DNA from: Methanobacteriota archaeon
Lineage (GTDB): Archaea > Thermoplasmatota > E2 > JACPAO01 > JAHWKR01
Direction: 5' to 3'
Assembly: GCA_019347805.1 (NCBI GenBank)
Contig: JAHWKR010000001.1
Coordinates: 23,119-87,118, forward strand
DNA: 64,000 nt
The notes beneath the pieces were generated by a model. That model had not been told where the DNA came from. It searched no databases and saw only the letters and a list, made by a program, of their open reading frames with translations. Shown here one piece after another: positions 47,081 to 56,245 of the stretch; the first letter of the stretch is position 1; every line of letters begins with the position of its first letter. Both the position numbers and the translations under genes were made by a program.

Positions 47081-49402
47081 GTGGTAACAGCGGTGGCGCG
47101 ATGCGCGCGGCGGAGTCTCCGCCGAGGTGGGGCCTTGTCCCTTGTCCTTCTTCTGACGCTCGCGTCGGCGCCCGCGGTCTCGGCCGAAGAGGGAGCGTTC
47201 GTCCTGGCGCGCGATGTCATCGACGACTCCGGGATCGGCTTCACGCAGGCACCGAACCGGCTCGGCCCCCCGGAGCCGGACATCGAGCCGCCGGTCTACC
47301 AGGTCTTCCAGGAGACGACGACGGGTGGCGCGTGCTGGGGCGACTATGATGTCGACGGCCGCCTGGACCTGTTCGTGACCGATTCCTATGGACCGGAGGA
47401 CGAAGGGCATGGTCGACTCTATCGCAATCTGGGTCGGGAGGCGGACGGCGTGGTGCGGTTCGCGGACGTGACCGAGGCTCAGGGGGTCCTCGTCAAGGGC
47501 ATCGGCCAGGGCTGCGTGTGGGGGGACTACGACAACGATGGCTGGCCCGACCTGTTCCTGACGTTCAGCGCGGTCGATTACGCGTTGCAGACGAACGTGC
47601 TGTTCCACAACAAGGGGGACGGGACCGGGTTCGAGGACGTCAGCGAGACAGCGGGTGTGTCGGGCGACGCGGACGACCGGGATTCCGATTGGAGTTGCAA
47701 CGCCAAGATCAAGACGGACGACGGTTTTCTCAACAAGTGCTGGTCGATGAGCGCGGCGTGGATCGATTACGACCTGGACGGCGACCTCGACCTCTATGTC
47801 GGCAATTATGTCGACGAGTCCGGCTCGGCGTGCACGGAGAACCCGTTCCCGAACCCGATCCTCTGCAACGGCCAGCCGAACCGGATGTACCGCAACGACG
47901 GTGGGCATCGTTTCACCGAGGTCGGGGGACTGCTCCAGGTGGACACCAACCGCGAGGCGACCTTCGGGCGCAGCCTCGGCGTCGTCGCGACCGACATCGA
48001 CGGTGACACCCTTCCCGATATCTACGTGGCGAACGATTTCGACGCCAACGGGCTCTATCTCAGGAACCGCATCGGCAACTTCCGCAACGTCGGGTCGGCG
48101 CTCGAGGTCGACGGGCTCGGGGAGAAGCTGCGCGGGACCACGCTTTATGGTCATCGGGCGGGGATGGGGATCGACGCCGCCGACTACAACAACGACGGCG
48201 CGGTGGACCTTGTGACGACCCATCTGCGTGCCCAATACGACGCGGTCTATCTTGCCTCCGAGCCCGGTGCTTGGCACGATGTCGGGAACCGGTCGGCGAC
48301 GCTGCGCGAGATCGCCTGGTCGATCAGCCGGTGGGGCGGAGGTTTCGTCGACCTCGACCGGGACGGCTGGAAGGACTATCTTGCCGTCTCCGGGCATCAG
48401 TTCTCGAGCCGCCCGGGGCCGGTCTCGCTCGCCATCAACCGCATGGGGGAAGCGGGCGTGCCGCGGACGGCCGAAGAGGTGCTCGTCTCGGACGAGGACA
48501 CATGGCGTCTTGCGACCGCGCCCTATTGGCCGTTCGGCAACGATTCAGTGGAATCCTGGCACAACCATCGTGGCGCCGCGTTCGCCGATTATGACGACGA
48601 TGGCGACATGGACCTTTTCGTCACCGCCCTTGAATCCCACAAAGCGGGGCTCGGCCGTCCGAAGCTGCTCCGCTTCGATGCCCTCGGCGCGGAGCCCGAG
48701 GTCGACCATCCGGACAATCCGGCTCGCGACTCGCGTTGGCTGCGGGTGACCCTGGAAGGCACCGACAATGCGCGTGACGCCATCGGGGCCAAGGTGCAGG
48801 TCATCACCGGGGACGGCTCCTCGCAATGGCAGTGGCGCTCCTCGGGGGCCTCCTATGGGGGCAACAACGATCCGCGGCTCCTCTTCGCGCTCGGCGGCGA
48901 GACCCGCGGCGAGGTCGTCGTCACCTGGCCCGGCAAACCCGATGCGCCGCAGACGCTCCCGTTCGACCTCGGGAGCGACAAGGGCCGTACCCTGCACATC
49001 GTCGAGGTGGAATCGGCGCCCCCGGCACGACCTGAATGGCGCGGTGAGCCGGTCTCCGAATCGGATGCCCTGCGACTTTCGTGGTCGATGAACCAGGCGG
49101 TCGATTTCGCGCATCACAAGGTCTACGCCACCAAGGACACCCGCTTCGACACCACCGATGCGCGCTCGTTCGTCTTCGAAGGGCCGAGCGGCGGCGGCCG
49201 TTTGAAGGGGCTCGAAGGGGGCGAATGGTACCTGTGGCTCGTCGCGGTCGACCAGGCGGGCCGCGAGTCGGAGCCGAGCGAGCGGATGGCGGTCGTCATG
49301 CCCGAGTCGGGCTTGCTGCCCGCTCCGGGGGCAGTCGTGACCCTGCTCATCCTCGTGGCGCTCATCATCGGCGTGCGCGGCCGGGCGGGGAGGCGCGTTT
49401 GA
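47081..49402 (+). CDS. FG-GAP/VCBS + ASPIC/UnbV protein with fn3-like domain and C-terminal anchor
   Basis: DYDNDGWPDLFLTF, DYDLDGDLDLYVGNY; GAKVQVITGDGSSQWQWRSSGASYGGNNDPRLLFALGGETRGEVVVTWPGK; C-term LLPAPGAVVTLLILVALIIGVRGRAGRRV. Confidence 0.88.
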   Translation: MVTAVARCARRSLRRGGALSLVLLLTLASAPAVSAEEGAFVLARDVIDDSGIGFTQAPNRLGPPEPDIEPPVYQVFQETTTGGACWGDYDVDGRLDLFVTDSYGPEDEGHGRLYRNLGREADGVVRFADVTEAQGVLVKGIGQGCVWGDYDNDGWPDLFLTFSAVDYALQTNVLFHNKGDGTGFEDVSETAGVSGDADDRDSDWSCNAKIKTDDGFLNKCWSMSAAWIDYDLDGDLDLYVGNYVDESGSACTENPFPNPILCNGQPNRMYRNDGGHRFTEVGGLLQVDTNREATFGRSLGVVATDIDGDTLPDIYVANDFDANGLYLRNRIGNFRNVGSALEVDGLGEKLRGTTLYGHRAGMGIDAADYNNDGAVDLVTTHLRAQYDAVYLASEPGAWHDVGNRSATLREIAWSISRWGGGFVDLDRDGWKDYLAVSGHQFSSRPGPVSLAINRMGEAGVPRTAEEVLVSDEDTWRLATAPYWPFGNDSVESWHNHRGAAFADYDDDGDMDLFVTALESHKAGLGRPKLLRFDALGAEPEVDHPDNPARDSRWLRVTLEGTDNARDAIGAKVQVITGDGSSQWQWRSSGASYGGNNDPRLLFALGGETRGEVVVTWPGKPDAPQTLPFDLGSDKGRTLHIVEVESAPPARPEWRGEPVSESDALRLSWSMNQAVDFAHHKVYATKDTRFDTTDARSFVFEGPSGGGRLKGLEGGEWYLWLVAVDQAGRESEPSERMAVVMPESGLLPAPGAVVTLLILVALIIGVRGRAGRRV

Positions 49403-51660
49403 GCCCCGGAGCCCGGCGTGGCAGGGGGCGGCCGTCGGGTATTGGAGCCGGTCTGTCCGTCGTTTTCGTCCTTCTTGTTTTCACGACGCCTTCCCTGGCC
49501 GGTGCTCCTCCGCCTTCGCTGCTTCCCGACTTCGTCGAGGAGCGCCGTTGGCCGAGTGTCCTCGCGACCGACGTGGCGGAGGCGAGCGGTCTCGATTTCA
49601 TGCATGCACCGTTCCGGGACGGTCGGCCGTCGCACCGCGAGTCGACCATGGGGGGCGCCTGTTGGGGGGATGCGGACCGTGACGGCCGGATGGACCTCTA
49701 CATCACGGACAGCATCGGGCCGGACGACGAGGGGTTGTCGCGGCTCTATCGCAACATGGGTCCGGACGCTTCGGGCCATGTCGCGTTCGAGGACGTGACG
49801 GAGGTGACGGGTGTTGGGGTGCATGGTGTGGCGCAGGGCTGTGTCTGGGGGGATTACGACAACGATGGTGACCAGGATCTCTTCGTGGCGGTCTCGCCGA
49901 CGACCTATTCGGCGACGACGAACCGCCTCTTCCGCAATGACGACGGCGCTTTCGTGGACGTCTCGGACGTGGCCGGGATCGAGGGCGACACGGACCACCC
50001 GGATTCGACCCTTGCCTGTCGCCCACTTCTCGAGACCGGGGAAGGGCTCGTGCCGTCCTGCTGGAGTGTCGGCGGCGCGTGGCTCGATCATGATGGCGAC
50101 GGGGACCTCGACCTCTATGTCGTGAACTACGGCGAGAGTCCGTCGGGTGCCTGTACGGGCGGCTACGGCGTCAACCCCGGCCTCTGTCTCGGCCAGGGGA
50201 ACCGGCTCTATCGGAACGACGGTGACGGCACGTTCACGGAGGTGGGGGAGGCGCTCGGTGTGGCGGTGAACGGGGAGGCGACGCGCGGGCGCAGCCTGGG
50301 GGTCATCGCCACCGACATCGACGGCGACGCCTGGCCGGACCTGTATGTCGCGTCGGACCTCGATGCCAATGCGCTCTATCTGAACGACGGCCGGGGCGAC
50401 TTCCGCTCTCTGGCGCGTGTCTATGGCGTCGACGGTGTGGGGCCTCGTCTCGTCGGCTCCGATGGCCATCGCGGGGGCATGGGTGTCGATGCGGCCGATT
50501 ACGACGACGACGGCCGTGTGGACCTCTTGAGCACGCATCTTCCGAACCAGTTCGATGCGGTCTATCGCAGCATCGACGTGGGTTGGACCGAAGTGGGCCG
50601 GAAGAGCGATGCGCTCACCGAGGTGGCAGGCATGGTCTCCCGCTGGGGCGGTGGTTTCTTCGATTTCGACCTTGACGGCCGCAAGGACCTCCTCATGGTG
50701 CATGGCCATCAATATGACGGCACACCGGGTCCGGTCTCGCTCATGTGGAACGACCATGGGGACTTCCGGCTCGTCGGTCCGCCCTTCTGGGCCTATGGCA
50801 ACGAGTCGGAGCGGATGTGGCGGGACCACCGGGCGGCGGCCTTCGCGGATTACGACGACGACGGGGACCTGGATGTCTTCGCGGGAGCGCTCGCCGCGAC
50901 GGACGGCGATAAGGCGGCAGAGGAGGGACGGCCGCGTTTGTTCCGGTTCAACACGATCCGGGCTGACAGCGTCACCCGCTCGACGGCGGAGGAGGCGATC
51001 GACGCGCCGCATTGGTTGCGGGTGACGCTCGTGGGGACCGACGGGCCGCGTGACGGCGTGGGGGCGCGCGTGCGCGTCACGACCGACGACGGGCGTTCAC
51101 AGTGGTTGTGGCGCGATTCGGGCGGTTCTTATCTGGGTGACAATGACCCCCGCCTCCTTTTCGGCTTGGGTGGTCGCGCACGGGGCGAGTTGGAGGTGGT
51201 GTGGCCGACGAAGGCGGACGAGCCGCAGCGCCTGGCGTTCGACCTCGCGGGCCGGAAGGGGCTGGCGCTCGTCATCGAGGAGCCGGACACGCGGCCCCCG
51301 GCGGCGGTCGGGTGGCGGTCTCTGCCAGAGGATGTCGGCGAAGGGTTGTTGCGTCTGTCGTGGAACACGACGTTCGCGACCGATTTTTCGGCCTATGTCC
51401 TCGAGTGGGGTGCGGGGGGCGAGGTGGTGGGGTCGGAGCGTCTCGAGGACCGTGCCACCGGAACGGTCGATCGTGCGCGGCCGGACGCCGCCGAATGGGT
51501 GCGTCTTCGCATCGAGGACTTGGGTGGCCATGTGTCGGAGCCGTCGATGGCGTTTGATCTTCGGTCCGCACCCGGAGCGGTGGCGGCGGTGCCGGCACCG
51601 CTCTTGGTGACCGCGCTCACAGCGGTCGTCGTCTTCGCAGCGCTGCGGCGACGATGGTGA
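49399..51660 (+). CDS. FG-GAP/VCBS + ASPIC/UnbV protein, paralogue of upstream gene
   Basis: TTG start candidate overlapping upstream TGA; GLSVVFVLLVFTTPSLAG; DYDNDGDQDLFVAV, DHDGDGDLDLYVVNY; LFGLGGRARGELEVVWP; C-term PAPLLVTALTAVVVFAALRRRW. Confidence 0.85.
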   Translation: MSPGARRGRGRPSGIGAGLSVVFVLLVFTTPSLAGAPPPSLLPDFVEERRWPSVLATDVAEASGLDFMHAPFRDGRPSHRESTMGGACWGDADRDGRMDLYITDSIGPDDEGLSRLYRNMGPDASGHVAFEDVTEVTGVGVHGVAQGCVWGDYDNDGDQDLFVAVSPTTYSATTNRLFRNDDGAFVDVSDVAGIEGDTDHPDSTLACRPLLETGEGLVPSCWSVGGAWLDHDGDGDLDLYVVNYGESPSGACTGGYGVNPGLCLGQGNRLYRNDGDGTFTEVGEALGVAVNGEATRGRSLGVIATDIDGDAWPDLYVASDLDANALYLNDGRGDFRSLARVYGVDGVGPRLVGSDGHRGGMGVDAADYDDDGRVDLLSTHLPNQFDAVYRSIDVGWTEVGRKSDALTEVAGMVSRWGGGFFDFDLDGRKDLLMVHGHQYDGTPGPVSLMWNDHGDFRLVGPPFWAYGNESERMWRDHRAAAFADYDDDGDLDVFAGALAATDGDKAAEEGRPRLFRFNTIRADSVTRSTAEEAIDAPHWLRVTLVGTDGPRDGVGARVRVTTDDGRSQWLWRDSGGSYLGDNDPRLLFGLGGRARGELEVVWPTKADEPQRLAFDLAGRKGLALVIEEPDTRPPAAVGWRSLPEDVGEGLLRLSWNTTFATDFSAYVLEWGAGGEVVGSERLEDRATGTVDRARPDAAEWVRLRIEDLGGHVSEPSMAFDLRSAPGAVAAVPAPLLVTALTAVVVFAALRRRW

Positions 51661-52744
51661 CGACGGCGAGGCAGAGCGGAGCCACGGGACCTGGGACCGC
51701 CAATGGTCGTCCTGTCGCGTTCGTGTGCGGGACGAAGAAGGTCCATGTGACGTCTGCGGCTTTGTCGTCGGCGTCCGTCACCTGGACATGGGCGATGTGC
51801 GGGCCGGGCCCCGGGGGCATTCCCGGATGGAAGAGAAGTCGGTCATCGCGCTCGCGTGGGGGCGGGAGCGGATCGCCGTCGAGTGTCCCGCGGGCCTCGA
51901 TGAGGGGGGCGGTCATGTTCCGGACGCGCACCTCGATGATGATCTCGGCATCCGGTTCCACGTCGGTCGTCGGGCGGATCGGTTCGAGGTGGAGCGCGGA
52001 CATGTTGGCGCGGGTCGTGATATGGTCATCGTGCTGGCCCATGTTGCCGGCCCAATCGCGGACGATGATGTGCACGGCGTAGACGGTCTCCGGTCGCAAC
52101 CGGTCCATGCGCACCATGTGGGCGGCGTTCAGGTCGCTGGCGGACGTGCGGTTCCAGTCGGGGCCGGTGCGGATCGCCATCTCGAGTCGGGTCGGTTCGT
52201 CTGTGCGCACACGATAGGTGAACCCGGTGGCGTTGATGCCGGTGGCGCCTCCCTCGACGATGATCGGAGGGGTGGTGTCGGTGCTGAGGGCGAGGCGTCC
52301 GTTGGTGGGGCCGGGCAGGCTGAGCCGCAACACGTCGCTGTCCTCTTCAACGCTGCGGTTGTAGACCCGGTCCGCTCCCTCTGCCTGCCATACCGCGGGT
52401 TCTGACCATTCGGCGAAGTAGGGAAAGTGTTCTTCGGGGACCGTGAAGGTGGGGACGATCTGTCCGCTCCTCTCGACATCGAAGGTCCCGCTCGCGATGC
52501 GGATCTCGATGACGAGCCGCTCGGAGTCGGTCGTGACGTTCCAGGCGTAGCGCTCAGCATCCCGTGCGGTGACGCGCCTCAGCTCGTCCGGGTCGCCTTC
52601 GTGGTGGGGCTCCTCGCCTGGGCTGAGTCCGACCACGTGGTCGACAGGCGGGCTCTGTTGTGCTGATACACCCCATCCGGTCAGGATGAGGGTCCCGATC
52701 GACACCATGCACACCCAGCGCGATGGGGCTGGATGCATGAGCAT
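51617..52744 (-). CDS. secreted protein with C-terminal TM/Arg anchor (paralogue of 59576-60718)
   Basis: Signal IGTLILTGWGVSAQ; TFDVERSGQIVPTFTVPEEHFPYF; C-term VPGPVAPLCLAVVTIVAAALRRRRPL. Confidence 0.75.
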   Translation of the reverse strand: MLMHPAPSRWVCMVSIGTLILTGWGVSAQQSPPVDHVVGLSPGEEPHHEGDPDELRRVTARDAERYAWNVTTDSERLVIEIRIASGTFDVERSGQIVPTFTVPEEHFPYFAEWSEPAVWQAEGADRVYNRSVEEDSDVLRLSLPGPTNGRLALSTDTTPPIIVEGGATGINATGFTYRVRTDEPTRLEMAIRTGPDWNRTSASDLNAAHMVRMDRLRPETVYAVHIIVRDWAGNMGQHDDHITTRANMSALHLEPIRPTTDVEPDAEIIIEVRVRNMTAPLIEARGTLDGDPLPPPRERDDRLLFHPGMPPGPGPHIAHVQVTDADDKAADVTWTFFVPHTNATGRPLAVPGPVAPLCLAVVTIVAAALRRRRPL

Positions 52745-52889
52745 GGGTAGGTCGGGCTGTGGGATATTCTTTTTGAGCCGGGTCCGGTGGGCCAGATGAC
52801 GTGTGGTCTACCTGTCGGCGTCATGTGCGCCTGGTCGCGTCGGTCCCGCTCCTTCAGGAAGCGGCAGGGCCGGAGGAGTAAGGTCTTTC

Positions 52890-53636
52890 TTAACGCGTGA
52901 CGACCTCGACCGAGCCGATGACCGGGTTGAGCCGCCAGCGTGTCTCTTGGTCGGAGCCTCTTGCGCTCTGACCGCCGCCACCGCCGCGTTGCTCGGCGAG
53001 CGACCGCTCGAGGTCCAGGTCGATGATGAGTTCGGTGGTCCCGTTGCCGCTCACTTCGAAGCTCTGGACGACCTTGGCCTGGCCTGTCGTGACCTCGATG
53101 GTGACGTTCTGGAAGTCGGAGGTGCGGACGCCCCACGCTTCGCTGATGTCGAGGCGGATCTGTTGGTATCGACCGGTCTCCAGCTCGGTGCCGCCAAGGA
53201 GTGCGCGGGTGTCGTTCTCGGCGAGACGCAGGAGGTCGATGGCGTTCTCGCCTTCCCAGATCGTCTCCCAGCCGCCTGTGGTGGTCGTGTTCCCGGTGTC
53301 GTTCCCGGTCGTGCTCCCGGTGTCGTTCCCGGTCGTCCCGTCCGTGGTGTTCCCGTTCGTCGTGCCGGTACCCGTGCCGTCGGTCTCGTTCCCGTCGTCG
53401 CCGCTCCGGTGCACGTGGACGCCGGTGAAGACGACCCAGAGTTCATGGAAATCGTCCTCGGGGGCGTCCTTGACATAGGCGACGACACGTCCTTCCTGTT
53501 CCGCCTCGGGGGTGATGGTGTCGCCGTCTCCGGTCGTGGTGTCGCGGTCGTCCTCGTCGTCGACGTCGCCGGTGCAACCGGACAGGACGAGGGTGATGGA
53601 CATCAGAAGGGTGATCAGGATGGTGCGGTGGTGCAT
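52890..53636 (-). CDS. DUF4382-type lipoprotein with Thr/Asn/Gly-rich repeat loop
   Basis: Lipobox SITLVLSGC; GRVVAYVKDAPEDDFHELWVVFTGVHVH ... DLLRLAENDTRALLGGTELETGRYQQIRLDI. Confidence 0.8.
   Translation of the reverse strand: MHHRTILITLLMSITLVLSGCTGDVDDEDDRDTTTGDGDTITPEAEQEGRVVAYVKDAPEDDFHELWVVFTGVHVHRSGDDGNETDGTGTGTTNGNTTDGTTGNDTGSTTGNDTGNTTTTGGWETIWEGENAIDLLRLAENDTRALLGGTELETGRYQQIRLDISEAWGVRTSDFQNVTIEVTTGQAKVVQSFEVSGNGTTELIIDLDLERSLAEQRGGGGGQSARGSDQETRWRLNPVIGSVEVVTR
53287..53334. repeat. 24-bp tandem repeat (2 near-perfect copies plus degenerate flanks) inside CDS
   Basis: gtgttcccggtgtcgttcccggtc / gtgctcccggtgtcgttcccggtc. Confidence 0.8.
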
Positions 53637-53817
53637 GGGTCTGCCTCACCGCGTGACGGCGCCCGGTCGCTTTTGTCCATTGTCGAGCCGGCTCAAGACA
53701 TATCAGACCCGACCGAGGTCCAGGTGGACCGGTCTCCATTGACAGTGGGGGCCGGAAGGACCGAAAAAAGTGCGGGGAGAAATGCAAGGATAAGAGAAAA
53801 ACGGTCGCGCCGACCGC

Positions 53818-54990
53818 TCAGGCCTGCCCCTCCGGCCGGTCGCCGCGCGGGTCGTCCTCGGTCCGTTCCACCTGGACGCTGCCGATGACCGGGGTCATGC
53901 GCCAGCCCTGGGTGCCTTGTTGGCGGACGGAGCGGTCGAGGTCGAGGTCGATGACCACCTGTGTGGTGGTGTTCGCTTCAACGGTGAACGTGCGGACCAC
54001 CTTCGCCTCGGTCTGGGCGACGGTGATGGTGACGTTCTCGCCGTCGGAAGCGCGGACGCCCCACGCTTCGGTGATGTTGATGCGGATCTGTGTGTAGCGG
54101 CCGGCGGCGAGCTCGTCGGCGCCGAGGAACGCCTTGGAGCCTTCGTCCGAGAAGCGCAAGAGATCGAGGGTGCGGGGTGTGTCGACCACGACGACCCACT
54201 GGCTGTCGTCCGACGTCTCGTTGTCGGTCTCGTTGCCGTCTTCCCCCGCCTTGTGGACGGTCACTTCGGAGAAGCGGATCCAGATCTCGGAGAACTCGTC
54301 GGTGGCGGCGTCCTTGATGTAGGTGGTCATGGTGCCGGTGCCGGTCGTCCCGGCCGTACCGCCGCCCGGGGTGCCATCGGTCCCGCTGGTCGTGCCCGTG
54401 CGGGAGCCTTCGGGTCCGCTCGCGTCCTCTTCGACGAGGACCTGGCCGATGACCGGGTTGAGTCTCCAGCCGCCAGTGGGCCCTTGTTGTATGAGGCTTC
54501 GGTCGAGGTCGAGGTCGAGGATGATGCGGGTCGTCTGGTCGGCCGAGACCTGGAAGGCGCGCACGACGCGCACCCAGCCCGTGGTGACGGTGATGGAGAC
54601 CTCGGAGCCGTCCGAGGCGCGAATGCCGCGGGCCTCGTCGACGGTGACGACGATCTGGTTGTAGGTGCCGGCGGACAGGTTGGCGTCGCCGAGGAAGGCG
54701 CGGGCGTCGGCGCCGGCGAAGGCAAGGAGGTCGATCTCCTTCGAGCCTTCGAAGACGGTCTCCCAGCCGGAGCCTTCGGTGTCGGGTTCGTCGCCGCTTT
54801 GGTCGGCTTCGCCTTCGTCACCTTGGTGGATGGCGACCTTCGAGAACGTGATGAACACGCTGGAGAACTCGGTGGTGGCGGCGTCACGGACATAGACGGT
54901 GACGCGGCCCTCGTCGTCGCCGACGCAACCGGCGAAGGTGACAAGAAGGAGGAGCGTGGCGAGGACGGGTGTGGTTTTTCTGAATGACAT
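53818..54990 (-). CDS. tandem-DUF4382 lipoprotein
   Basis: Lipobox LLLVTFAGC; two copies of VYVRDAATTEFSSVFITFSKVAIH... / TYIKDAATDEFSEIWIRFSEVTVH.... Confidence 0.82.
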   Translation of the reverse strand: MSFRKTTPVLATLLLLVTFAGCVGDDEGRVTVYVRDAATTEFSSVFITFSKVAIHQGDEGEADQSGDEPDTEGSGWETVFEGSKEIDLLAFAGADARAFLGDANLSAGTYNQIVVTVDEARGIRASDGSEVSITVTTGWVRVVRAFQVSADQTTRIILDLDLDRSLIQQGPTGGWRLNPVIGQVLVEEDASGPEGSRTGTTSGTDGTPGGGTAGTTGTGTMTTYIKDAATDEFSEIWIRFSEVTVHKAGEDGNETDNETSDDSQWVVVVDTPRTLDLLRFSDEGSKAFLGADELAAGRYTQIRINITEAWGVRASDGENVTITVAQTEAKVVRTFTVEANTTTQVVIDLDLDRSVRQQGTQGWRMTPVIGSVQVERTEDDPRGDRPEGQA

Positions 54991-55054
54991 GGTGGTTCGA
55001 CTCCGTGGTATGATCGTGATGAAAAGAAGAGGGAAGAGATGGACGGGTCAAGGT

Positions 55055-55567
55055 CTATTCGAACGTGCCTTCACCGGTGTAGGTGAGGTCATAGTCCGCG
55101 GTGTCTTCACCCGAGTGGACGGTGAGGACGCCGTCGCCGGAGACCGTGTAGCCTTCGTCGGTGCCGAGGAGCGTCAGGCTGCCTCGGAACTGTGCGCCTT
55201 CGCCGAAGGTGGTGCCTTGGGCGCTGAGGCGCCAGGCGTCGGCGTTGACGCCGGTCTGGGCGAGGGAGACGCCCTCGCCTGCGATGTTCGCTTCGATGGC
55301 GTAGCTCGTGCCGTCGACGGTGATCGTTGCGGTCACGGCCGGACCGAGCGTGTAGGCCGCCCGGTCCACACCCGCCCCGCTCGAGGTGACCACCACGTCA
55401 CCGGAGACGTCGACATCAAGGTCGAAGGCTTCGCCCGTCTCGCGGGACTCGGCAGCGCCCGTCGCGGTGACGTCCAGTTCGCGGTTCTCTTGTTCCACCG
55501 CCACGCTTCCCGTCGAGAGGACGAGGATGGCGGCGATGGTCAGGATGCTGGGGAGCATGGTTCTCAT
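55055..55567 (-). CDS. secreted protein of unknown function
   Basis: MRTMLPSILTIAAILVLSTGSVAVEQ signal; beta-rich low-complexity GVSLAQTGVNADAWRLSAQGTTF. Confidence 0.65.
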   Translation of the reverse strand: MRTMLPSILTIAAILVLSTGSVAVEQENRELDVTATGAAESRETGEAFDLDVDVSGDVVVTSSGAGVDRAAYTLGPAVTATITVDGTSYAIEANIAGEGVSLAQTGVNADAWRLSAQGTTFGEGAQFRGSLTLLGTDEGYTVSGDGVLTVHSGEDTADYDLTYTGEGTFE

Positions 55568-55750
55568 TCGCTGTACCTCCGTGGTCCGTGCGGACGGGGA
55601 GCGACCAGCAAGGCCTCATTGATAAGGTTTCCTTGAGAACGGGGAGATATGTAAAGTCCATTTTTCATGCCTGGTATGCATCCGGTCGGTTGCGATCCGG
55701 CCCGTTCCACAGGCTCGGGGCGAAGGGGACGGTACCTGAGGGTGACCGGC

Positions 55751-56245
55751 TCAGGAACAACCATGGTGCAGCCACACGTCGAGGTCGTAGACGACCCGGG
55801 GCCCGACCATGTGGTGCACTTCGACCGTGTAGGTCTGGTTCGTGGCGAGGGGTTCGTCGTGGACGCGATGCAGGTGGCCGCCGGTCGCCAGCCAGTCGCC
55901 TTTCACCATACCGTCGTTGTCGACCAGTCGGACCCGAAGGATCGCCTCCTCGGAGACCAAGGTGTCATTGCCGGGTTCGGTACGGTAGGTCATGATGACT
56001 TCGGCGTAGAGGAAGCAGGGCTGGGTGGTGAACTCCCATATGGCGCGGCTCACCGGATCGAGCCCCATGTCCGGTATAGGGTCGCCGTCGTCGAGCTTGC
56101 CCACCGCGGCCGGATAGGTGCCGACGAGGAGGGCGCCGTCGACATCGAGCGCGTGCAGGGGGGGTTCGCCGAGGTCGGCGCTGACAGGCATCGCGGTGGC
56201 ACCCAGGACAAGGGCAAGAAAACAGGTCGCGGTCAATGGATGCAC
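55751..56245 (-). CDS. small secreted protein of unknown function
   Basis: Signal MHPLTATCFLALVLGATAMPVSADLG; overlaps end of upstream secreted gene. Confidence 0.55.
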   Translation of the reverse strand: MHPLTATCFLALVLGATAMPVSADLGEPPLHALDVDGALLVGTYPAAVGKLDDGDPIPDMGLDPVSRAIWEFTTQPCFLYAEVIMTYRTEPGNDTLVSEEAILRVRLVDNDGMVKGDWLATGGHLHRVHDEPLATNQTYTVEVHHMVGPRVVYDLDVWLHHGCS

